Source: Singulisphaera sp. GP187
GTDB taxonomy: Bacteria > Planctomycetota > Planctomycetia > Isosphaerales > Isosphaeraceae
Direction of reading: 5' to 3'
DNA: 64,000 bases
Assembly (NCBI RefSeq): GCF_900129635.1
Contig: NZ_FSRB01000001.1
Span: 6,103,501-6,167,500 of the forward strand
The translations under genes and the position numbers were made by a program. The notes beneath the pieces are model-generated. The model was given only the letters and a program-made list of their open reading frames with translations, was not told the DNA's origin and did no database searches. The stretch's first letter is position 1; every line of letters begins with the position of its first letter. Below, piece after piece: positions 25,667 through 34,809 of the stretch.

Positions 25667-25875
25667 CCTGATCTCATCGTCGTTCGGGACAGAGCTTAAG
25701 TAAATATAGTACAAATAATATTACCATGTATTTATGGATGGTTTGCTGAACTTGTCCCGTGAACTCAACGCAGGTTTTCGTGCCGTCGACACTCGGTGTA
25801 TGATTGAGATTCGGGTAGGATTTACTTCGGTTTACGGAATTGGCCGCTCAGGGGCCGAATGGACAAGCTGAATTC

Positions 25876-27099
25876 ATGGAGATCGGGGTTCATGCCGTTG
25901 AACAGGTCTGTGTTCTTGTCACAATCGCATTCATTATGGCAAGGACGCACCTGGTTTTGCCCCCGGGGCAGCTCTCCTTTTCGGCACTGCGTCGGTTCGC
26001 GACGTTTCTTTTGTTCCTTTCCATGGCGTTGACCGAGGAATTGGTCGCCAGCCAGCACATTCAGATGAGCGCCCGGGTCGTCTCGACTTGTGCGGCGGGC
26101 CTGCTGTCGGGGCCATTGATCGGGATCAGTGTCGGGCTTGGAGCGGCGTGGTTGCGGCCACTCCTCGGGATGTCGCCACCGATTGCCTTCGGCCTGGTTT
26201 TGGCCGGCGGCGGTTTTCTGGGGGGCATGGTTCACAACCGACGGCCGGACTGGTCGTTGCGGAGTTGGACCGGGTTTGTGCTCGGGGCGACGATCTCCTT
26301 GTTCCGGTTTGCCCTGACGCTGGGCTTGAGTCGGGTCTTCCACCTCGCCGGCCCGCCGCTGACCCTGGGCATGGAGGCGATGACGGCCGTGATCAATGGG
26401 ATCGGTGTCGCGGTCATCCTGATGGTGTTTGAGCAGGTCCGGGACCTCGAAGAGTCGTCGCGGGCCGCGGCGATGTCGGAGGTCAGGGCGCTTCAGGCGC
26501 GGATGAATCCCCACTTCCTGTTCAACGCCCTGAACACCATCGCCGCCTTGGCCACGATCTCACCGCAATCCATTCCTCCGGCCGTCGCCCGCCTTGGCCG
26601 GTTCCTGCGGGGAAGCCTGGAGCAGCACGATCGGACCACCGTGTCGCTCCGCGAAGAGTTGGACATCGTGACGGCCTATCTCGAGATCGAAGCGATGCGG
26701 TTCGGCGACCGACTCCGGGTGGAGACGGACGTGCCTTTGGAATTGCTTGATGCCCAAGTCCCCCCCTTCCTGATCCAGCCTTTGGCCGAGAACGCGGTGC
26801 GCCACGGCCTCCAGCCGCTCTCGGAAGGGGGGATCGTCCGGATTTCGGCGCGGTCGGACCATCGGGCGATCGTCATCACCGTCGAGGACAATGGGGTGGG
26901 CCTCAGCCCCGAGGCCGTCGCGCGGTTCCGTTTTGACTCCGCCGGCCCGGAACCGCATGCCGTCTCGCTGCTGAAACGCCGCCTGGACGGGCTCTACGGG
27001 CGGGAGCAGCGGCTGGAGTTCCGCCCCCGGGAGGGGGGTGGAACCGTGGGGGAAATCCGGATCCCGAGTTCCATGGGGGGGGAGCGGCCACGATCATGA
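25876..27099 (+). CDS. LytS/YehU-type sensor histidine kinase
   Basis: 407 residues from the ATG at 25876 (a TTG at 25840 is an alternative; neither has a clear Shine-Dalgarno box). The N-terminal half has five to six membrane helices of the 5TM-5TMR_LYT type (GLLSGPLIGISVGLGAAWLR, ATISLFRFALTLGL). The His_kinase domain has the phospho-acceptor motif MNPHFLFNALN, followed by an HATPase lid with N-box PLAENAVRHGLQP and G1 VEDNGVGL. Such kinases sense extracellular small molecules or envelope state. Its stop overlaps the response regulator start (ATGA), so the two are one operon. Confidence 0.93.
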   Translation: MEIGVHAVEQVCVLVTIAFIMARTHLVLPPGQLSFSALRRFATFLLFLSMALTEELVASQHIQMSARVVSTCAAGLLSGPLIGISVGLGAAWLRPLLGMSPPIAFGLVLAGGGFLGGMVHNRRPDWSLRSWTGFVLGATISLFRFALTLGLSRVFHLAGPPLTLGMEAMTAVINGIGVAVILMVFEQVRDLEESSRAAAMSEVRALQARMNPHFLFNALNTIAALATISPQSIPPAVARLGRFLRGSLEQHDRTTVSLREELDIVTAYLEIEAMRFGDRLRVETDVPLELLDAQVPPFLIQPLAENAVRHGLQPLSEGGIVRISARSDHRAIVITVEDNGVGLSPEAVARFRFDSAGPEPHAVSLLKRRLDGLYGREQRLEFRPREGGGTVGEIRIPSSMGGERPRS

Positions 27100-27845
27100 T
27101 CCGAGCCGTGGTCGTCGAGGATGAGCCCCTGGCTCGGCAATACCTCAAGAGTCTCCTGGAGGGGACCGGGCGGGTGCAAGTCGTCGGCGAAGCCGGGGAC
27201 GGCGGCTCGGGTCTGCAACTCTGTCGCGAATGCACTCCCGACGTCGCCTTCCTCGACATCGAGATGGCGGGGCCGGACGGACTCACGGTCGCGGGACGTC
27301 TCCTGGCGTTGCCCTGCCCTCCCCTCGTCGTCTTCGTGACCGGATATGCGGGGCATGCGGTCGATGCCTTCCGCGTGGAGGCGGTGGATTACCTCCTCAA
27401 GCCGATCGACCCGGACCTGATCCTCGAATCGGTGCGCAGGCTCGAACATCGGCTGACCGCGCGTGGTACGCCCGCGGCGGGGTTGGCGGACCGGGAAGCC
27501 GGGGTCGATCGGATTCAGGTCCGCGATCCGGCCGACGGCGTCCTCCACCTCCTTTCGCGTCATGAGGTGGTGGCCGTGCTCAGGCGCAAGCGTCGCACCT
27601 GGATCCACACGGCGTCGACCGCCTACCCGAGTCACGAGCCGCTCTCCCGGCTGGGACGTCGCCTGGGCGGCCCCCCGTTCCTGCAGGTTTCTCGTGACGC
27701 GATCGTCAACCTCGAAGCGATCGACCAGGTCCGCCGCCTGGGCGACCGGCATTACGAGGTTGTGCTCCGCGACCAGCCTCGGACCCGCGTCGAGACGTCG
27801 AGGACCGGCGCTGGTCTCCTCGCCGAAAAACTCCGCCCCTCCTGA
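27096..27845 (+). CDS. LytTR-family response regulator
   Basis: 249 residues. The receiver domain has acidic pocket E8-D9, phospho-acceptor Asp54 (VAFLDIEMAG), and Lys102 (YLLKPID). The C-terminal LytTR DNA-binding domain (about 150-245) includes the pattern FLQVSRDAIVNLEAIDQVRR, typical of LytR/AlgR/YehT regulators that bind paired direct repeats. Cognate partner of the overlapping histidine kinase. An RND efflux permease starts 182 bases downstream in the same direction, so regulation of efflux is a reasonable inference. Confidence 0.94.
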   Translation: MIRAVVVEDEPLARQYLKSLLEGTGRVQVVGEAGDGGSGLQLCRECTPDVAFLDIEMAGPDGLTVAGRLLALPCPPLVVFVTGYAGHAVDAFRVEAVDYLLKPIDPDLILESVRRLEHRLTARGTPAAGLADREAGVDRIQVRDPADGVLHLLSRHEVVAVLRRKRRTWIHTASTAYPSHEPLSRLGRRLGGPPFLQVSRDAIVNLEAIDQVRRLGDRHYEVVLRDQPRTRVETSRTGAGLLAEKLRPS

Positions 27846-28027
27846 ATCGTTCGTTCGCGGCGTTTGGCCGTCGCGCCGGCCGTTCGGACCACGATTTCGG
27901 CCACTCGGACAACCGGGTCGTTCGTCCTCATTGGCGGGCCGTATCGTTCCCCGCGTCAGAGAGGATGATTCCCTTGGACGCCGGGAATCATCGCTGGGGA
28001 CACGAACGCGAAGGAGACCCGAAACCG

Positions 28028-31000
28028 ATGTGGATCGTAAAGCTCGCTCTGCGGCGGCCCTATACCTTCGTCGTGATGGCGCTCTTGATCGTGGTCATGA
28101 GCGTCGTGGCGGTCCGCCGCATGCCGGTGGATATCTTTCCCGAGATCGACATCCCGGTCATCACGGTCATCTGGCAATACCCGGGCACCGCCCCTTCGGA
28201 AATGGAGTCGCGGATCGTCACGGTGAGCGAGCGGGCGCTGACCACGACGGTCAACGACATCGAACACATCGAGAGCCAGTCCTTGACCGGCGTCGGCCTG
28301 ATCAAGGTCTTCTTTCACCCCGGCGCCAAGATCGAGGCGGCCGTGGCTCAGGTCAACGCGATCAGCGGCACCATCCTCAAGTCGATGCCGCCGGGGATCA
28401 CGCCCCCTTTGATCATTCGCTATAGCGCTTCCAACGTGCCGATCCTCCAACTCGGCCTCAGCAGTCCCGAGCTCTCCGAGCAACAACTGTTCGACCTCGG
28501 CCAGAACTTCCTCCGCACCCAACTCGCGACGGTGCAAGGTGCCCAGGTGCCGCCGCCCCTAGGGGGCCGACCTCGGCAGATCATGGTGGACCTCGACCTC
28601 AAGGCCCTGCACGCGAACGGGCTCTCGCCGACCGACATCAGCGACGCGATCAACGCCCAGAACCTGATCCTGCCGTCCGGCACCGCCAAGATGGGCGATC
28701 GGGATTACCTGGTCCGCCTGAACAGCAGCCCGGATGCAATTGCCTTGTTCAACGACTTCCCGATCAAAAAGGTCGGCGACGCCACGCTCAGGATTCAGGA
28801 CGTCGCCAACGTACGGGACGGCTACGCCGTGCAGTCGAACGTGGTCGTGAAGGATGGCCGCCGCGGGAGCCTGCTGACCGTCCTGAAAGCGGGAGGGGCG
28901 TCGACCCTGGACATCGTCACCCGAATCAGGGAGGCGCTGCCGCAGGTGCTCAGCGGGCTTCCCGACTCCTTGGAGGTCGATTTTCTCTTCGACCAGTCCG
29001 TGTTCGTCCGCGCCGCGATCGAGGGGGTCGTCAAGGAGGCGGCGCTCGCGGCCGGGCTGACGGCCCTGATGATCCTGCTCTTCCTGGGAAGCTGGCGGAG
29101 CACGCTGGTGGTCGTCCTCTCGATCCCGCTCTCGATCTGCGTGGCCATCCTGGTGCTCGCTGCGCTGGGGCATTCGATCAACACGATGACGCTGGGCGGC
29201 ATGGCCTTGGCCGTCGGCATCCTCGTCGACGACGCGACCGTCGAGATCGAGAATATCCACCGCAACCTCCATTTCGGAAAACCGTTGCGTCAGGCGATCC
29301 TCGACGGTGCGGAGCAGATTGCCACCCCCGCGTTCGTCGCGACCCTCGCCATTTGCATCGTCTTCCTGCCAGTCTTTTTTCTGTCGGGAGCGGCCCGATC
29401 GTTGTTCAGCCCGATGGCGACGGCGGTCGTCTCGGCGATGATGGCGTCCTACTTCCTGTCGCGTACCCTCGTGCCGACGATGGTCAATTACCTCCTCGCC
29501 GCCGAAGTCGATCGGTATCGCGATCCTCAAGGGGGCGAAGCGCCTGATGAGGGCCTGTTCTGGGTCGTGCACCGGGCCTTCAATCGGGTCTTCGAGCGCC
29601 TGCTCGCCGTTTATGCGTCGGGCCTGGCCTGGGCGCTTGGGCACCGGCCGCTGATCACGGCTGGGTTTGCCGCGGCCAGTCTCGGCACGCTCGGCCTGGT
29701 CGGCCAGCTCGGTCAGGACTTTTTTCCGAGAGTCGACGCGGGCCAGATCCGGCTCCACGTTCGCGCTCCGGCCGGCACCCGGATCGAACGGACCGAGGAG
29801 TACTTCCAGGAAGTCGAGCGCGAGGTTCGAGAAATCATTCCGGCAGGCGAGCTGGAAACGGTCTTGAGCAACATTGGGTTACCGCCCAACGGGATTAACC
29901 TGACGTTCGGTGATTCGTCGACGGTGGGGACGGCGGATGGCGAGATGCTGGTGTCGCTCAAGGAGGGCCATCAACCGACCGAGGGCTACGTCCGGAGGAT
30001 CCGCGCGCGGTTGGCGCGGAATCACCCTGAATTGACCGTCTTCTTTCAGCCGGCGGATATCGTCAGCCAGATCCTCAACTTCGGCCTGGCCGCGCCGATC
30101 GACGTCCAGATCATCGGCCGCGATCAGGTGGCGAACTTGAAGGTCGCCCGGCAGGTCGAGTCGGTCCTCCGGCTCATCCCCGGGGCGGTCGACGTCCACC
30201 TGCACCAGGTTGCGGATGCCCCCGAGTTGCGGATCGACGTCGATCGGACCCGTGCGCGGCACTTCGGGCTCAGCCAACGTGACGTGGCGAGCAGCCTCCT
30301 GGTCTCGCTCAGTTCGAGTGGGCAGGTCGCCCCGAACTTCTGGCTCAATCCGAAGAACGGCGTCAGCTACCCGGTCGCCGTCCAGACGCCCCAGCATCTC
30401 GTCGACTCGATCGAGAACCTTGACAACACCCCGGTGGTGGGACCAGGGGGTGGCCGTCGACCCCAGCTTCTCGCCAATCTCGCGAACGTTTCTCGGAGCG
30501 AGGGGATGGCTGTCGTCAACCATTTCAATGTTCAGCCGGTCTTCGACGTCTTCGCCAACGTCGAGGGACGCGACCTGGGCGGCGTGGCCGGCGACCTCGA
30601 ACGCGCCCTCGAGCCGATCCGGGCCAAGCTCCCCAAGGGGACGAAGGTGGTCGTCCGGGGGCAGGTCGAGAGCATGGCGACCTCGTTCCGCGGCCTGGCG
30701 TCCGGCCTCGTCTTCGCGATCCTGCTGGTTTACCTGCTGATGGTGGTGAATTTTCAGTCCTGGCTCGACCCGTTCATTATCCTGTTTGCACTGCCGGGTG
30801 CGTTGTCGGGGATCATCCTGATGCTCTATGCGACGCACACGACACTCAGCGTGCCGTCGCTGATGGGGTCGATCATGTGCATTGGCGTGGCGACGGCCAA
30901 TAGCATCCTTATGGTCACGTTTGCCAATGACCGGAGGGCCGAAGGCGACACGGCCTTGGAGGCAGCCCTCGCCGCCGGCCGGACCCGCCTTCGCCCGGTC

Positions 31001-31207
31001 TTGATGACGGCCGCGGCGATGATCATCGGCATGGTCCCGATGGCGCTGGGCGTGGGCGAGGGGGGAGAACAAAACGCTCCGCTCGGCCGGGCCGTGATCG
31101 GCGGGCTGGCGGTCGCCACTGTTGCCACCCTGTTCCTCGTACCCGTTGTCTACAGCCTCTTGCGGCGGCAGCCGCCGCGCGTCGAGATGGAGGATACTTT
31201 GCGATGA
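28028..31207 (+). CDS. RND-family efflux permease (AcrB-like)
   Basis: 1059 residues, normal for AcrB-type inner-membrane pumps. Start at the ATG at 28028 after GAAGGAGA, beginning MWIVKLALRRPYTFVVMALL; an upstream ATG at 27965 would add 21 non-conserved residues. The proton-relay pair is present in GMALAVGILVDDATVEIENI (TM4), and the paired repeat ends with GSIMCIGVATANSILMV. Two large periplasmic loops and twelve membrane helices fit the family. It pumps substrates using the proton gradient with the adaptor encoded next (4-base overlap). No outer-membrane TolC partner is in the window. Preceded by a LytS/LytTR pair. Confidence 0.96.
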   Translation: MWIVKLALRRPYTFVVMALLIVVMSVVAVRRMPVDIFPEIDIPVITVIWQYPGTAPSEMESRIVTVSERALTTTVNDIEHIESQSLTGVGLIKVFFHPGAKIEAAVAQVNAISGTILKSMPPGITPPLIIRYSASNVPILQLGLSSPELSEQQLFDLGQNFLRTQLATVQGAQVPPPLGGRPRQIMVDLDLKALHANGLSPTDISDAINAQNLILPSGTAKMGDRDYLVRLNSSPDAIALFNDFPIKKVGDATLRIQDVANVRDGYAVQSNVVVKDGRRGSLLTVLKAGGASTLDIVTRIREALPQVLSGLPDSLEVDFLFDQSVFVRAAIEGVVKEAALAAGLTALMILLFLGSWRSTLVVVLSIPLSICVAILVLAALGHSINTMTLGGMALAVGILVDDATVEIENIHRNLHFGKPLRQAILDGAEQIATPAFVATLAICIVFLPVFFLSGAARSLFSPMATAVVSAMMASYFLSRTLVPTMVNYLLAAEVDRYRDPQGGEAPDEGLFWVVHRAFNRVFERLLAVYASGLAWALGHRPLITAGFAAASLGTLGLVGQLGQDFFPRVDAGQIRLHVRAPAGTRIERTEEYFQEVEREVREIIPAGELETVLSNIGLPPNGINLTFGDSSTVGTADGEMLVSLKEGHQPTEGYVRRIRARLARNHPELTVFFQPADIVSQILNFGLAAPIDVQIIGRDQVANLKVARQVESVLRLIPGAVDVHLHQVADAPELRIDVDRTRARHFGLSQRDVASSLLVSLSSSGQVAPNFWLNPKNGVSYPVAVQTPQHLVDSIENLDNTPVVGPGGGRRPQLLANLANVSRSEGMAVVNHFNVQPVFDVFANVEGRDLGGVAGDLERALEPIRAKLPKGTKVVVRGQVESMATSFRGLASGLVFAILLVYLLMVVNFQSWLDPFIILFALPGALSGIILMLYATHTTLSVPSLMGSIMCIGVATANSILMVTFANDRRAEGDTALEAALAAGRTRLRPVLMTAAAMIIGMVPMALGVGEGGEQNAPLGRAVIGGLAVATVATLFLVPVVYSLLRRQPPRVEMEDTLR

Positions 31208-32487
31208 GTGTTTCCACCATGCCCGAACTGAGCCATGACCGTCCCGCAAGTCCCAAGTTGGACCGCCGTCGTTCCAGGGCTGCTCTGCCGGCGTTCGGGC
31301 TCGCCTTCGTGGCGATGGCTGGTATCGGCATCGTCGCCGCCGGCATGATCCCCCGCCGGAGTCAGCACGCCGCGCTTGCCGAAGCCAGCCACGAGGTCCG
31401 GGCCCTGGTCGCCACGCCTCGCGTCAAAGTCGTCTCACCGATCCGAGGGGCGAAGCCCGTCAGCCTTCGACTCCCCGCGGACCTGCTCCCCGACCTGGAG
31501 AGCCCGCTTCACGCCCGGGCGGGAGGGTTCTTGAAGCAGGTTCTGGTGAAGATAGGCGACCGGGTCGAGGCAGGGCAACTCCTCGCCGAGATCGAGGCGC
31601 CCGAGATGGACCAGGAGCTCGACCGGACCCGCGCCACCGTCTTGCAGGCCACGGCCGACGAGGAGCTGGCGGTCGCACGCGGCGAGCTCGCGTCCTTGAA
31701 CCTCAAGCGTGCGGAAGCCCTGTCCCGTCGCGGGGCGGCGACGGCCCAGGAGTTGGACGAGCACCGGGCCGCTCTGCAGGTCGCGACGGCGACCGTGGGC
31801 TCGGCGACCGCGACCGTCACCGCCCGCAAGGCCGAGGTCCGTCGCCTCGAAGAGCGGATTTCGTTCCGACGCGTCGTCGCCCCGTTCCCGGGGACGATCA
31901 CCGCACGCGACTTCGACCCCGGGGCGCTCATCGTCTCAGAAGGTTCGGGACAGAAACCGCTGTTCCGGATCGCTCAGGACGAGACCCTCAAGGTCGTCGT
32001 GAGCGTTCCGCAAGCCCACCTCGCTTCCGTTCGCAATGGCCAGGACGTCCGGATCGTGGTCCGGGAATTTCCGGGGCGTACGTTCCTTGGCCGGGTCGCG
32101 CGCACGGCGCGTGCGGTTGACCCGGCGTCGCGGACCCTCAGGACCGAGATCGACCTGCCGAATGCCGATCGAACCCTTTATTCCGGGATGTTCGTCGAGG
32201 TCGAGTTCACGAGGGCCGTCACCGCCCCTCTGACCGTACCGGCGAACGCCGTCCTGACGGGCCCGGGAGGGGCGCGAGTGTTGGTCGTCGGACCGGAAGG
32301 CCGGGTCCGGCTGCAACCGATCGCGATCGGCCGAGACCTTGGCGGCCAGATCGAGGTTGCGGGCGGCCTCAAGGGGGACGAGCGGCTGGTCGAGAACCCG
32401 GCATCGGGATTCGCCGACGGGGCCCGTGTGGAGGTTGTCGGAAACCTGGCCGAGCGAGCCATCCCTCCCGCCAAGGACAAGTCGTAG
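31204..32487 (+). CDS. RND efflux periplasmic adaptor (HlyD/MFP family)
   Basis: 427 residues. A membrane anchor (about 25-48, LPAFGLAFVAMAGIGIVAAG) is followed by a barrel-sandwich (lipoyl) half GGFLKQVLVKIGDRVEAGQL, a coiled-coil hairpin (DQELDRTRATVLQATADEEL through VTARKAEVRRLEERISF), the second lipoyl half (RRVVAPFPGTITARDFDPG), then a beta-barrel and membrane-proximal domain (VPANAVLTGPGGARVLVVG). It bridges the RND pump and an outer-membrane channel. The start overlaps the permease stop (ATGA). A hairpin at 32519-32547 marks the likely end of the transcript. Confidence 0.95.
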   Translation: MSVSTMPELSHDRPASPKLDRRRSRAALPAFGLAFVAMAGIGIVAAGMIPRRSQHAALAEASHEVRALVATPRVKVVSPIRGAKPVSLRLPADLLPDLESPLHARAGGFLKQVLVKIGDRVEAGQLLAEIEAPEMDQELDRTRATVLQATADEELAVARGELASLNLKRAEALSRRGAATAQELDEHRAALQVATATVGSATATVTARKAEVRRLEERISFRRVVAPFPGTITARDFDPGALIVSEGSGQKPLFRIAQDETLKVVVSVPQAHLASVRNGQDVRIVVREFPGRTFLGRVARTARAVDPASRTLRTEIDLPNADRTLYSGMFVEVEFTRAVTAPLTVPANAVLTGPGGARVLVVGPEGRVRLQPIAIGRDLGGQIEVAGGLKGDERLVENPASGFADGARVEVVGNLAERAIPPAKDKS

Positions 32488-32518
32488 GATATTCACCCAC
32501 GGGGCAGAGCCGCAAGTT

Positions 32519-32547
32519 GAGATCGCCCGGCGATGCCGGGTGGTCTC
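32519..32547 (+). terminator. Hairpin after the efflux operon
   Basis: CCCGGC (32526-32531) pairs with GCCGGG (32535-32540), extended by GAGA/TCTC outer arms with a small bulge; 32 bases after the adaptor stop. Confidence 0.5.
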
Positions 32548-32663
32548 CTCGGGGTTCACCAGCCGTTCGCTCCGAGAGTCCGATCTCGTCCAGGCGTTAC
32601 CGAGTACGTCGCGAATTCGGGCGAGGACCATGCACCGATCCCCAACGAAGGAGACCAGGGACG

Positions 32664-33089
32664 ATGATCCGCATCATGGCAATTGGCCTGGCATTGGCCG
32701 GAATGTCCGCCGTTCGATTCACCGCAACGGCTCGGGCTGAGGATGGTCCCTTGAAAGTGGTCGTCCACATCAACTTCTCCGAAACGGGGACTCAGGGGGC
32801 CGGGCTGCGGAGCGTGGCCAATATCCTCAAGGATGACCCTCAGGCCAAGGTTGAGGTGGTCTGCCACGCGGCGGGGATCGGCCTGGTGGAGAAAGCCCGG
32901 ACCGAGCACGCCGAGGCGATCCAGGCCCTGATCAAGCAAGGGGCCACGGTCGTCGCCTGCGAGAACACGATGCGGCAGAAGTCGATCCGCAAGGAGGATC
33001 TGCTGCCGGGCGTCGGTACGGTCCCGTCGGGAGCCGTCGAGGTGGTGCGCAAGCAGCATAAGGACGGGTATGCCTATTTCAAACCCTGA
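32664..33089 (+). CDS. Exported DsrE-family protein
   Basis: 141 residues from the ATG at 32664 (AAGGAGACC box upstream). The first 27 residues form a signal peptide (MAIGLALAGMSAVRFTATARA) and the rest is a DsrE/YchN-like fold (KVVVHINFSETGTQGAGLRS, VEVVCHAAGIGLVE, LIKQGATVVACENTMRQK, VPSGAVEVVRKQHKDGYAYFKP). DsrE proteins are usually cytoplasmic sulfur carriers; exported relatives of unknown function occur widely in proteobacteria. Cys residues at the VVCHAAG and VVACENT positions are kept. It lies between the efflux operon and hisS, probably as its own unit. Confidence 0.9.
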   Translation: MIRIMAIGLALAGMSAVRFTATARAEDGPLKVVVHINFSETGTQGAGLRSVANILKDDPQAKVEVVCHAAGIGLVEKARTEHAEAIQALIKQGATVVACENTMRQKSIRKEDLLPGVGTVPSGAVEVVRKQHKDGYAYFKP

Positions 33090-33435
33090 GGGGCGGGCCA
33101 GTTTCGGAGCCTCGGTCCCGCGCACTTCTGCCTTCGCGGTCGTTGGCGATCCCAGGTTCGACCGTTGACATCAGCGTGCCGTTTTCTCGTCTGTGCTGAC
33201 GGAAACGTCCCAAGGAGGTCGCTCGACGTTCCACGGGCTTGTCCCCTCGGGCGTTTCGCCGGTCGAGTACGTTTGCCGTATCTTGTCTTCCGGGGAACGG
33301 TTTGCTACGATCGGACGGGTTGTGGACATCTCCCTCCGGGGCAGGCGGCGTCGGCGCGCGACGCACCGGGAGGGAGTGTTTCTGGGCCTCCCCGACCCAC
33401 GTTTCGGTCTCGCCTTTCGGAAGGATACGCCTGCC
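33090..33435. other. Leader region of the hisS operon
   Basis: 346 bases between the DsrE gene and hisS. An open frame runs through it in phase with hisS, but it lacks conserved hisS sequence. It contains the hairpin at 33330-33376. No other gene recognised. Confidence 0.6.
33330..33376 (+). promoter_or_regulatory. Structured leader hairpin upstream of hisS
   Basis: CTCCCTCC (33330-33337) pairs with GGGAGGGAG (33368-33376, one bulged G), then GG with CC, and an internal stem GCGTCG-GCGCG-CGACGC (33348-33364). It ends 60 bases before the hisS ATG. It could be a processing site or attenuator; no T-box motif was found. Confidence 0.45.
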
Positions 33436-34809
33436 ATGATCGATCCCCGCGTCGCCAGCGGGCTGCGGGATATTCCCCCTTCGGTGATGATTCCGCGTGA
33501 GCGGATGCTCGCCAGCTTCCGCAAGACCTTCGCCTCCTTCGGGTATCTGCCGATCGAGACCCCGCACATCGAGCGGATGGAAGTCTTGACGGGCAAAGGG
33601 GCCGGATCGGACGAGGTCCTCCGCCAGATCTTTGACGTCACCAATAAAGGGGGGACCCCGGGCGAGCTCGCCTTACGGTTCGACCTCACCGTGCCGCTGG
33701 CCCGGTTCGTGGCCAAGCATGTCAACGACCTGGGCGTCCCGTTTAAGCGGTATGCGATCGGCTCGGTCTTCCGTGGCGAACGGCCGGCCAAGGGGCGATT
33801 CCGCGAGTTCGTTCAGTGTGACTTCGACACGGTCGGGACCGAAAGCGCCTTGGCCGACGCCGAGACGGCGCAGGTGATCCACGACGCCCTGGCGGCGGCC
33901 GGGGTCGCCGAGTTCACGATCACGCTGAACAACCGCAAGATCCTCGACGGCATGCTCGACACGCTCGGCCTGGCCGACCGCACCGGTTCGGTGCTCCGCG
34001 CCCTCGACAAGCTCGCCAAGATCGGCCGCGAGAAGGTGGTCGACGAACTGCGGAAGGGCGATGCCGAGTCGACCGAACGAGGCGCCGGGCTCTCGGAAGA
34101 CCAGGCCAATCGCGTCCTCGACTTCGTCGAGCAAGGACGGGGTGGGGCCGAGGTTCTGACCCAGGCGGAAGCCACCCTCGGGGCTCATCCCAGGGCGGCC
34201 GACGGGATCAAGAATCTCCGTGAGGTCCTGAGCTTGCTCGAGGCCGCCGGTGTGCCTCCCGGCCGGGTCAAGATCGACCTTGGGCTGGCTCGCGGGCTCG
34301 ACTATTACACGGGGGTTGTCTTCGAGACGACGGTGAACGGCTGGGAGCGGTTCGGGAGCATTGCCTCGGGGGGGCGGTACGACAACCTCGCGAGCCTGTT
34401 CACCGACCGTCGGCTGCCGGGCGTGGGCGCCTCGATCGGACTCGACCGGCTCCTGGCCCTGATGGAAGAGGCTGGGTGGCTGAAGGGGGCCTTGACCACG
34501 GTACCGATCCTGATCGCGAACTTCCCGGGCGTCGATCCCGTGACGCCCGTTGCACTGGCAAGTCGCTTGCGGGCCGCGGGTCTGGGGGCCGAAGTCTTCC
34601 CCGAGCCGCTGCAAGTCGGTAAGCAGATGGGGTATGGCTCGGCCCGAGGTCATAAGCTGGCGGTGATCGTCGGACCTGACGAGCGGGCCGCCGAAGTGTT
34701 CAACCTGCGGAACCTCGCCACTCGCCAAGAGCAAAAGGGGATCCCCCAGGCCGACCTTGTGGCAGTGATCGCAGAGGCATTGAAGGCCATTGAGGGGACG
34801 ACGTCATGA
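33436..34809 (+). CDS. hisS: Histidyl-tRNA synthetase
   Basis: 457 residues from the ATG at 33436 with GGAAGGA upstream. Class II synthetase: motif 1 near the N-terminus (FASFGYLPIETPHIE), motif 2 FRGERPAKGRFREFVQCDFD, histidine A motif GLARGLDYYTGVVFE and motif 3 GVGASIGLDRL; a C-terminal anticodon-binding domain follows (VPILIANFPG to LRNLATRQEQKGIPQ). It charges tRNA-His. The stop overlaps the next gene by four bases, so hisS is the first gene of a hisS-hisZ-hisG operon; that link ties tRNA charging to histidine synthesis. Confidence 0.97.
   Translation: MIDPRVASGLRDIPPSVMIPRERMLASFRKTFASFGYLPIETPHIERMEVLTGKGAGSDEVLRQIFDVTNKGGTPGELALRFDLTVPLARFVAKHVNDLGVPFKRYAIGSVFRGERPAKGRFREFVQCDFDTVGTESALADAETAQVIHDALAAAGVAEFTITLNNRKILDGMLDTLGLADRTGSVLRALDKLAKIGREKVVDELRKGDAESTERGAGLSEDQANRVLDFVEQGRGGAEVLTQAEATLGAHPRAADGIKNLREVLSLLEAAGVPPGRVKIDLGLARGLDYYTGVVFETTVNGWERFGSIASGGRYDNLASLFTDRRLPGVGASIGLDRLLALMEEAGWLKGALTTVPILIANFPGVDPVTPVALASRLRAAGLGAEVFPEPLQVGKQMGYGSARGHKLAVIVGPDERAAEVFNLRNLATRQEQKGIPQADLVAVIAEALKAIEGTTS

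Larger units (their letters stand above)
24886..25875. other. Region without a confident gene
   Basis: About 990 bases, less GC-rich than neighbours. A minus-strand frame spanning 24704-25534 ends in a hydrophobic stretch (YIVVISLTTALGIIWI) that meets the truncated WD40 sequence out of frame, so this may be the junction of a deletion. A small plus-strand frame and a hairpin are listed separately. AT-rich from 25690 to 25830, probably the promoter region of the histidine kinase gene. Confidence 0.5.

Noticed and set aside
33090..33435. T-box leader or upstream extension of HisS
   Set aside because: No T-box consensus; the in-frame extension lacks any HisS conservation and the ATG at 33436 has a good ribosome-binding site.
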